Below, one piece after another: positions 1-9,351 of a stretch of 64,000 nucleotides of DNA (position 1 is its first letter; each line of letters starts with the position of its first letter). Position numbers and translations under genes: made by a program. The notes under the pieces are model-generated. The model was not told where the DNA came from and ran no database searches. It saw nothing but the letters and a program-made list of their open reading frames with translations. This DNA comes from Streptomyces sp. NBC_00258 (GTDB lineage: Bacteria; Actinomycetota; Actinomycetes; Streptomycetales; Streptomycetaceae), in NCBI RefSeq assembly GCF_036182465.1, contig NZ_CP108081.1, forward strand, positions 3,348,001 to 3,412,000, in the 5' to 3' direction.

Positions 1-140
1 TGGTCGCCAACATCGCCGGCGGCCTCTCCCAGGTCTCCCGCGACGACGTGATCGAGAAGAACCTCGCCCACTTCCACGCCGCCGACCCCGAGTACGGCAG
101 GCGCGTGGAGGAGGCGGTCCTCGCCCTGCGCGAGGAGTAA
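1..140 (+). CDS. catalase, C-terminal fragment (gene enters from the left)
   Basis: Only the last 45 codons are present, read in the frame that starts at base 3 and ends with TAA at 138-140. The residues include VANIAGGLSQVSRD and the motif AHFHAADPEYGRRV. This is the typical C-terminal tail of monofunctional haem catalases, where an ADPEYG sequence closes the helical domain. Catalase converts hydrogen peroxide to water and oxygen in the cytoplasm. Catalytic residues lie outside the window, so activity cannot be judged. The family assignment rests on recognising the tail. Confidence 0.8.
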   Translation, partial: VANIAGGLSQVSRDDVIEKNLAHFHAADPEYGRRVEEAVLALREE

Positions 141-384
141 CCCTCTCAACTCCCAAGCTGCGCCCCGGGTCTGACGGGAGGTCGGACCCCAGGCGCGTCG
201 CCCGTGAAGCCCGTGGACCCGGATGAGGGGTTGTCGACGGGCGGAGCGGGCCGGCCGAGGGCCGCGGCGGTACGTGAGCCAGTGCGGTGGTGAAGGCCCC
301 GGAGCCCCCTTCTCGACCTGAGGGATGGGCGGCCCCGGCCCGTCACGACCGCCGCGGTCCCCGGACGACACCTGAACGAGTCGG

Positions 385-500
385 CGAAGAGCGCCGGATA
401 CGGACGGTCCCGTACCCGGCGCTCTTCGTCGTCCGTGCCGGGCGCTCTCGGCCGTCCGTGCCCGGCACGTCTTCGCCGTCCGTACCGGGCGCTCTTCGCA
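385..500. repeat. strong hairpin followed by degenerate 24-bp tandem repeats
   Basis: Bases 385-403 and 410-428 form an inverted repeat of about 19 bp with one mismatch and a 6-nt loop. The right arm (core CCGGCGCTCTTCG) then recurs in tandem with a period near 24 bp at about 408-430, 431-453, 454-477 and 478-500. The copies share a GTCCGT(G/A)CC(G/C)GGCGCTCTTCG core and differ by a few substitutions. The block lies in the 423-bp gap between the catalase fragment and the next small gene. The rest of that gap shows no convincing gene. It may act as a terminator or be a decaying repeat family. Confidence 0.6.
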
Positions 501-563
501 GTCCGCGGAAACACCCGTCGCTTTCGGGGTGCGGATTCCACGGCCGCGCAGCAGCCTGGATGC

Positions 564-791
564 ATGGACCTTCCCAGCATCGTCGTACACCCTCCGGCGC
601 TGGACGGCTCGCGCCGGGTCACCGCGGGCAGCGAGACCCTCGGCATCGCCTACCACCTCGACGACGTCGTCGAGATCCTGCGCCTCGCCGACCTGGACGA
701 GATCGAGGTGGAGGAGAGCGACATCATCGACTGGCAGGGCGGCGGGCCCGACGACTGGCCGGGCCTGTCGGAGCACCACGCGGCCGAGTGA
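564..791 (+). CDS. small acidic hypothetical protein
   Basis: The frame encodes 75 residues from ATG at 564. It contains an acidic stretch (HLDDVVEILRLADLDEIEVEE) and ends GLSEHHAAE. I do not recognise a domain. It has no membrane segment and no signal peptide. A longer in-frame reading upstream runs through the repeat block at 408-500 and looks like low-quality coding, so the internal ATG is preferred; the ribosome binding site is weak. Third codon positions are G/C-rich, which supports coding. The gene stands alone between the catalase and gcl. Confidence 0.55.
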   Translation: MDLPSIVVHPPALDGSRRVTAGSETLGIAYHLDDVVEILRLADLDEIEVEESDIIDWQGGGPDDWPGLSEHHAAE

Positions 792-917
792 CGTCCGTAC
801 GTACGTCCGCGCGTGTACGTCTGTGTGCGTACGTCGGATACGGAACCCTCAAATCAACCTCTGAATATGCCTCCGAGGGCTTCAACTCACTGTGCTTCAG
901 GGCACATTCTCAGCACA

Positions 918-950
918 TGGGGCCCGCCGGCACGGGGGCGGCGGGCCCCA
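918..950 (+). terminator. GC-rich hairpin after the small hypothetical gene
   Basis: An 11-bp perfect inverted repeat (TGGGGCCCGCC, complement at 940-950) closes an 11-nt loop. No T-run follows, as is common for actinobacterial terminators. It lies 127 bp after the stop at 791. Apart from this hairpin and the gcl terminator I see no gene in 792-1251; the alternating ACGT-rich run at 792-835 is low-complexity. Confidence 0.5.
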
Positions 951-1178
951 TACGAAGAACAGCGGGCTTGGCCTGAGACGGGGGTGAGACGTATGAGCAT
1001 GTTGATTTCAACGCCTGGGCGAGAGAAGTCCGCGTTGATGCCGCTCCGAGGCGTCTCCCGGTCCGGCCGGTCCGGCACGGTACTTCGGACGTCGGGGGCG
1101 TCCGGAGACGGGGGGAAGCACGGGGGCGGCGGATTCCGTTCGGGTGGCGGCGGGGGCCGCTCGAACTGAACACGCCGA

Positions 1179-1214
1179 GAGGCCCCCGTCCTGGATCCTC
1201 AGGACGGGGGCCTC
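1179..1214 (-). terminator. terminator of gcl
   Basis: A perfect 14-bp inverted repeat (GAGGCCCCCGTCCT at 1179-1192, complement at 1201-1214) encloses an 8-nt loop. It starts 38 bp beyond the gcl stop codon at 1252. The T-richer flank is on the plus strand, so it may work in both directions. Confidence 0.75.
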
Positions 1215-1251
1215 GGTTCTTCCCCTTGAGCCGCTCTCTCCCAGGGGCTTG

Positions 1252-3036
<1,785 letters not shown>

Positions 3037-3098
3037 TGCGTACTCCTGCTTCGGCCGTCGGATTCGGGCTCCCGTCGCGCCCCGCGGAGAGCTTCAAA

Positions 3099-3134
3099 TT
3101 CCGTATTACGGAAACTAACTTCTACTATCTGGAA
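3099..3134 (-). promoter_or_regulatory. two operator-like 15-mers upstream of gcl
   Basis: Bases 3099-3113 are TTCCGTATTACGGAA, a perfect palindrome around a central T. Bases 3120-3134 (TTCTACTATCTGGAA) keep the same outer TTC/GAA at the same 15-nt width. The two start 21 bp apart, two helical turns, so one protein could bind both on one face. The sites lie 63-98 bp upstream of the gcl ATG in an unusually AT-rich stretch. By form and context they resemble sites of IclR-family regulators such as AllR, which control glyoxylate and allantoin genes. The regulator is not encoded here, so its identity is inference. Confidence 0.6.
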
Positions 3135-3311
3135 GCAATGTAGGTGGGAGGCCGGGGGGCGTCAAGGGCCGGCGGGCAGCCGGCGACCGGTCGGCAGTCG
3201 GGGAATCACGGGGCGTCGGATCGTTTCGCTGCCGGAGGAAGGGGTTCCGGAGGACGATGGAGGCGCTGTCCCAATGTGGCGTTGTGGTGTCACGGTGTTC
3301 TGGAGAGGGTC

Positions 3312-4208
3312 ATGTCCGAGAACGTGCCGGTGAGGTGTCCGGCCTGTCGGCGCGAGCATGTCTATGCGGCGCCGTCGTACCCGTGCGTGTGCGGAGCGCC
3401 TGTGGCGCCCGTCCTCGACCGGGGCACGCTCCCGGAGCCCGTCACGCACCACACCTGGGACGAGGGCTGGGTGACGATCCGCTGCGAGGCCTGCGGGCGG
3501 ACGGACCACTGGCCCCGTCCGGAGCTGGGGTGCCCCTGCGGGGTGGTGCTACGGGTACCGGTGACGGAGCCGGGGGCCGACGGCGACACGGGACCCTCGG
3601 GCGCCGACGAACCGCACTCCTCCGGCACTGGCACCGGCAAGAGCCCTCAGGGCGGCTCCCGTGCGGGCTCTCACGAAGGCTCGTACGAGGGTTCACGTGA
3701 GGGCCCGTACGAGGGCTCACGCGAGCACTCCGGCCGCCCGCCCCGGAAGCCCCGGGCCGAGCGGACCGGCCGGGCCGGCCGTCTCCCCGCAGCCGCCATC
3801 CCCCTCCCCCGTACCGCCCCGTCCCCCCGCCCCGCGTTCCAGCCGGTGGTCATCCGCACGGCCCGGGACGCCGTGACCGCCGCCGCGCTGTATCTGCGCT
3901 GGCTCGGGTACCGGGACATCCGGCGGGCCGACCAGCGGCCGCCCTCCGGGATAGGTCTGGCGGCCCGCGGGATCCTGGCCCAGGTCGACCCGACCGTGCG
4001 ACCGGCCTCCCTGCGGGACGTGGAGTGCCTGTGGCTGACGGCGATGACGGAGTCGGCGGGCTGCGTCTACTTCTCGCTGGCCGGCTACGAGGAGGACGCC
4101 CGCGTCTGCGCCGACTCCCTCGGCATCCCCCTGTTCGTACTGGACCTCACCGGCACCCCACAGCCGGTGAACAGCCTCGCCGACGACCTGATAGCCACGG
4201 GTAACTGA
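3312..4208 (+). CDS. double zinc-ribbon protein with degenerate Mrr-like endonuclease domain
   Basis: The protein has 298 residues from ATG 3312, with GGAGAGGG 2-9 nt upstream. Residues 1-80 hold two matching cysteine modules: C9-x2-C12 with C25-x-C27, then C58-x2-C61 with C74-x-C76, which look like two zinc ribbons. A low-complexity linker follows (about 100-185; repeated GSYEGSREGPYEGSRE, then Pro-rich). Residues from about 190 read AAALYLRWLGYRDIRRAD, then GIGLAARGILAQVDP, then VYFSLAGYEEDARVCADSLGIPLFVLD. That order resembles Mrr-type PD-(D/E)xK nucleases, but the usual Q-x-K core reads QVD, so catalysis is probably lost. It may be a nucleic-acid binding protein; function is unknown. Confidence 0.6.
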   Translation: MSENVPVRCPACRREHVYAAPSYPCVCGAPVAPVLDRGTLPEPVTHHTWDEGWVTIRCEACGRTDHWPRPELGCPCGVVLRVPVTEPGADGDTGPSGADEPHSSGTGTGKSPQGGSRAGSHEGSYEGSREGPYEGSREHSGRPPRKPRAERTGRAGRLPAAAIPLPRTAPSPRPAFQPVVIRTARDAVTAAALYLRWLGYRDIRRADQRPPSGIGLAARGILAQVDPTVRPASLRDVECLWLTAMTESAGCVYFSLAGYEEDARVCADSLGIPLFVLDLTGTPQPVNSLADDLIATGN

Positions 4209-4246
4209 GTACCCCGACTCCCCGACACGACCGCATACTTGACGTC

Positions 4247-4807
4247 ATGCGCATCAGAGCGGCCACTCCCGCCGACCTCCCGCTGCTCCAGGACATCGAG
4301 CGGGCCGCGGGCGCACCCTTCCGCACCCTGGGCATGACGGAGATCGCCGACGACGAGCCGCCCGCGCTCGAACTGCTGGAGCGCTTCCGGAAGGCGGGCC
4401 ACGCCTGGGTCGCCGAAGGTGACGAGACCGAGGGTGATGGGGCCGAGGGTGAAGAGGCCGAGGGTGGCGGGGATGCCGGCCGCCCCGTCGCGTACCTGGT
4501 CGGCGAACCCGTGGACGGCGCCTTCCACATCGAGCAGGTCTCCGTCCACCCGGACGCCGCGCACCGGGGCGTGGGCCGGACCCTGATCGCGTACGCCGCC
4601 GACCACGCACGCGACCAGGGCCTGACCGGTCTCACGCTGACCACCTTCACGGAGGTCCCCTGGAACGCGCCCTACTACGAGCGCATCGGCTTCCGCGCCC
4701 TGACCGAACCCGAACTCACCCCGGGCCTGCGCAAGATCCGCGCAACGGAAGCCGAGCACGGCCTCGACCGCTGGCCCCGGGTGTGCATGTACAGGGCCAT
4801 GGCCTGA
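4247..4807 (+). CDS. GNAT-family N-acetyltransferase
   Basis: The 186-residue protein begins MRIRAATPADLPLLQDIE, the usual first strand and helix of GNAT folds. Motif A is clear: IEQVSVHPDAAHRGVGRTLI, with the acetyl-CoA loop HRGVGRT. The segment NAPYYERIGFRAL is the typical motif B. The substrate cannot be read from sequence. An acidic glycine-rich insert of about 22 residues (EGDETEGDGAEGEEAEGGGD) separates strands before motif A; it is encoded by imperfect DNA repeats near 4420-4470. No good ribosome binding site precedes the ATG. The gene converges on the acyl-CoA ligase gene at 4864. Confidence 0.88.
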   Translation: MRIRAATPADLPLLQDIERAAGAPFRTLGMTEIADDEPPALELLERFRKAGHAWVAEGDETEGDGAEGEEAEGGGDAGRPVAYLVGEPVDGAFHIEQVSVHPDAAHRGVGRTLIAYAADHARDQGLTGLTLTTFTEVPWNAPYYERIGFRALTEPELTPGLRKIRATEAEHGLDRWPRVCMYRAMA

Positions 4808-4860
4808 GCGCCCCGCAAGGGGCGCGGGGAACTGCGCGCCCGGCCCCCACCGGCCCGCAG
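4808..4860. repeat. Streptomyces-type intergenic hairpin repeat, copy 1 (GCAA loop)
   Basis: GCGCCCC at 4808-4814 pairs with GGGGCGC at 4819-4825 across a GCAA tetraloop. The constant tail GGGGAACTGCGCG follows, then CCGGCCCCCACCGGCCCGCAG. A relative lies at 50411-50470 and a reverse-oriented variant at 59106-59175. This copy fills the space between two convergent genes and probably ends transcription from one or both sides. Confidence 0.75.
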
Positions 4861-4863
4861 CCG

Positions 4864-6509
<1,646 letters not shown>

Positions 6510-6513
<4 letters not shown>

Positions 6514-8195
6514 CGGAAGTCCTCCTCGCGGTACTCGGCGTCCGACCCGGCGGCCGTCGCCTCGCGCAGCTCGATCCGGCGGATCTTTCCGGACACCGTC
6601 TTGGGCAGGTCGGCGAACTCCAGGCGGCGGATGCGCTTGTACGGGGCGAGGGCCGTACGCGAGTGCTCGAAGAGGACCTTCGCGGTGTCGGGCCCCGGCT
6701 CCCAGCCCTCCGCCAGCACGACGTACGCCTTCGGGACCGCGAGCCGCAGTTCGTCCGGGGCGGGCACGACGGCCGCCTCGGCGACGGCCTCGTGTTCCAG
6801 GAGCGCGCTCTCCAGCTCGAAGGGGCTGATCTTGTAGTCGCTGGCCTTGAAGACGTCGTCGCTGCGGCCCACGTACGTGATGTAGCCCTCGGCGTCGCGT
6901 GAACCGATGTCGCCGGTGCGGTAGTAGCCGTCGGCCATCGCCTCGGCCGTACGGTCGGGGTCGCCGTGGTAGCCGGTCATCAGGCCGACGGGCCGTGCGG
7001 ACAGGTCGAGCGCGATCTCGCCCTCCGTGGCGCCGGGCGCGCCCGTGACCGGGTCGAGCAGTTCGACCTTGAAGCCGGGGCTCGGCCGCCCCATGGAGCC
7101 CGTCTTCAGCGGCTGACCCGGGCTGTTGGACACCTGCACGGCCGTCTCGGTCTGCCCGAAGCCGTCGCGGATCGTGACGCCCCAGGCGCGCCGCACCTGC
7201 TCGATGACCTCGGGATTCAGCGGTTCACCCGCGGCGACGGCCTCGCGCGGGGGCGTACGCAGCTGGGTCAGGTCGGCCTGGATGAGCATGCGCCAGACGG
7301 TGGGCGGGGCGCAGAACGTGGTCACTCCCGCTCGGTCCATCTCGGCCATCAGACGGGCCGCGTCGAAGCGCGTGTAGTTGTGGAGGAAGACGGTCGCCTC
7401 GGCGTTCCAGGGCGCGAAGAGGTTCGACCAGGCGTGCTTGGCCCAGCCGGGTGAGGAGATGTTCAGGTGCACGTCACCCGGCTTGAGGCCGATCCAGTAC
7501 ATGGTCGACAGGTGGCCGATCGGGTACGACGTGTGGGTGTGCTCGACGAGCTTGGGGCGGGCGGTGGTGCCCGAGGTGAAGTAGAGCATCAGCGGGTCGT
7601 CCGCCCTGGTCGGGCCGTCGGGCCTGAACACGTCCGAGGCTCGGTCGTACACGTCCTCGTACGACTGCCAGCCCGGGTGCTCGCCGCCGACCACGACGCG
7701 TGTGTAGTCGCCCGGCACCTCGTCGAACTTGCCGGTGTCCCCGGCGCGCACGATCACGTGCCGGACCCGGCCCCTCTCGACGCGGTCGCGCAGGTCGGCG
7801 GGGCCGAGCAGCGGGGTGGCCGGGATGACCACGGCGCGCAGTTTCATCGCGGCGAGCGCCGTCACCCACAGCTCGGCCTGGTTGCCGAGCATGACGAGGA
7901 TGCGGTCCCCGGCGCGCACGCCCAGCTCGCGCAGCCAGCCCGCGACCTCGTCCGAGCGCACGGACAGCTCGCCGAAGGACAGCTCGGTCTCGTGGCCGTC
8001 CTCCTCGACGATGTGCAGCGCGGTCCTGGCGTTGCCGTGGGCGATGGGGTCGAACCAGTCGAGCGCCCAGTTGAAGTGCTCGGGGCGGGGCCAGACGAAG
8101 CCCTCGTAGGCCGTGGCGTAGTCCTCGCGGTGCTCCAGCAGGAAGTCCCGCGCGCTGCGGAAGCGCTCCGTCGGCGTCGTCGGCGGCGTAGTCAT
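6510..8195 (-). CDS. AMP-dependent acyl-CoA synthetase, medium-chain (ACSM)-like
   Basis: The protein has 561 residues from ATG 8195, preceded at 5 nt by GAGGAGGA. An upstream in-frame start exists, but the strong ribosome site fixes this one. It belongs to the acyl-adenylate family: YFTSGTTARPKLVEH, then DGFGQTETA, YRTGDIGSRD, GRSDDVFKASDYKISPFELE and KTVSGKIRRIELRE. The N-terminus (ARDFLLEHREDYATAYEGF) and phrases such as HLNISSPGWAKHAWSN are typical of medium-chain or benzoate-type ligases, different from its partner at 4864. The two are translationally coupled and may act on related acids. It is divergent from a LuxR gene. Confidence 0.9.
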
Positions 8196-8266
8196 CTGTC
8201 CTCCTCGGACCCGGACCATTGCCGGGCGGCTCACTCACATCGTGTAATCCGTGATGCGGGTCTCAC

Positions 8267-8285
8267 CACCCCCGAACGGGGGGTG
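8267..8285. promoter_or_regulatory. palindrome between the acyl-CoA ligase operon and a LuxR gene
   Basis: CACCCCC at 8267-8273 pairs with GGGGGTG at 8279-8285 across a 5-nt spacer. It lies in the 113-bp divergent promoter region, 24 bp before the LuxR start. It could be a regulator site or a mRNA hairpin; nothing in the sequence decides this. Confidence 0.35.
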
Positions 8286-8308
8286 CGCTGTGGTGAAGGG
8301 ACGAGCAC

Positions 8309-9157
8309 GTGGCAACTGGCGCGACCGAAGCGGTGGAGCTGCGCGGCGCGCTGATGCGGCTGCGGCGGACGACGGGGCTGCCCGTGGCCTTCGGCGGCCT
8401 GGTCGAGCCGGGCCGCCATCAGGTGCGGATCAGCGAGCTCAACGGTACGGCGACGGCGGCGCTCAGCGCGCTCGCGGTGTCGTCGGGCAACGGCCTCGGC
8501 GGCAAGGCGGTCGCCCTGGCCCGGCCGTGCGCCGTCCTGGACTACTCCTCCTCCCGGCAGATCAGCCACGAGTACGACGCCGCGGTCGCCGCGGAGGGGC
8601 TGCGGGCCATCCTCGCGGTGCCGGTCGTCGTACGCCGCCGGGTCCGCGGCGTCCTGTACGGCGCCCTGCGCACGGCCCAGCCCCTCGGCGACCGGACACT
8701 GGCCGCGGCCGTGGAGGCGGCGCGGGACGTGGAGCAGTCACTGGTCGTACGGGACGAGGCGCAGGGCCTGCTGGCGGCGGCGCGCGAGCCGGAGGTGACG
8801 CCGGACGGCACCGAGGGCGCGGCGTGGGAGCGGGTCCGGGAGGCGCACGGGGCGCTTCGCGCGCTGGCCCCGCGCGTCGTGGACCCGGCGCTGCGGGCGG
8901 AGCTCCTGGCGGTCTGCGCCACTCTCACCGCCTCGCCCGGCCCGGCGCCGACGGCCCGGAGGGTCCGGCTCACCCCTCGTGAGCTGGACGTTCTTGCCTG
9001 CGTGTCGATCGGTACGACCAACGCGGCCGCCGCGGACCGGCTCGGGCTGCGTCCGGAGACCGTGAAGGCCTATCTGCGCTCGGCGATGCGCAAGCTGGGC
9101 GCGCACACGCGGCTGGAGGCCGTGGTCGCGGCGCGGCGGGCGGGGCTGCTGCCCTGA
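8309..9157 (+). CDS. LuxR-family transcriptional regulator with N-terminal GAF-like domain
   Basis: The 282-residue protein starts at GTG 8309 with GAAGGG 9-14 nt upstream. Residues from about 15 to 150 look like a GAF-type sensor fold: LPVAFGGLVEPGRHQVRISEL, then AILAVPVVVRRRVRGVLYGALR. The C-terminus is a clear LuxR helix-turn-helix: LTPRELDVLACVSIGTTNAAAADRLG, then ETVKAYLRSAMRKLGAHTRLE. No receiver domain or aspartate pocket is seen, so it is not a standard two-component response regulator. The position, divergent from the acyl-CoA ligase pair, suggests it controls that operon; this is inference. Confidence 0.85.
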   Translation: MATGATEAVELRGALMRLRRTTGLPVAFGGLVEPGRHQVRISELNGTATAALSALAVSSGNGLGGKAVALARPCAVLDYSSSRQISHEYDAAVAAEGLRAILAVPVVVRRRVRGVLYGALRTAQPLGDRTLAAAVEAARDVEQSLVVRDEAQGLLAAAREPEVTPDGTEGAAWERVREAHGALRALAPRVVDPALRAELLAVCATLTASPGPAPTARRVRLTPRELDVLACVSIGTTNAAAADRLGLRPETVKAYLRSAMRKLGAHTRLEAVVAARRAGLLP

Positions 9158-9180
9158 GATTCCGCCCTTGCCTGCCGCCT

Positions 9181-9228
9181 TGAAGGTCCATACCTCGCCC
9201 GGACCACGGCTCTGAAGGTCCATACCTC
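9181..9228 (+). repeat. 16-bp perfect direct repeat upstream of the LAL gene
   Basis: TGAAGGTCCATACCTC occurs at 9181-9196 and again at 9213-9228, a 32-bp period or three helical turns. It sits in the 194-bp gap between the small LuxR gene and the LAL regulator, about 124-171 bp before the latter's start. The size and phasing suggest paired activator or repressor sites. Confidence 0.5.
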
Positions 9229-9351
9229 CCCCCGCGCTCTATACATGCACGGGCACGCTGAAATCCCGTATACCTGATCTCTGTTATTTCCCTCACGGCG
9301 CAACCCTCCGAAATTCAACGGCTCTTTGCTTAATATTGAGCCGAACACGAC

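Noticed and set aside
385..500. CRISPR array
   Set aside because: Units are degenerate, contiguous and lack spacers; none of the other tandem repeats in the window has spacer structure, and no cas gene is present.
813..1169. Short frame between the small hypothetical gene and gcl
   Set aside because: Gly/Ser/Arg-rich tail, no domain, overlaps a hairpin and has mixed third-position bases.
4247..4807. Ribosomal-protein or mycothiol-specific acetyltransferase
   Set aside because: Single GNAT domain without the motifs that would fix the substrate, so only the family name is given.
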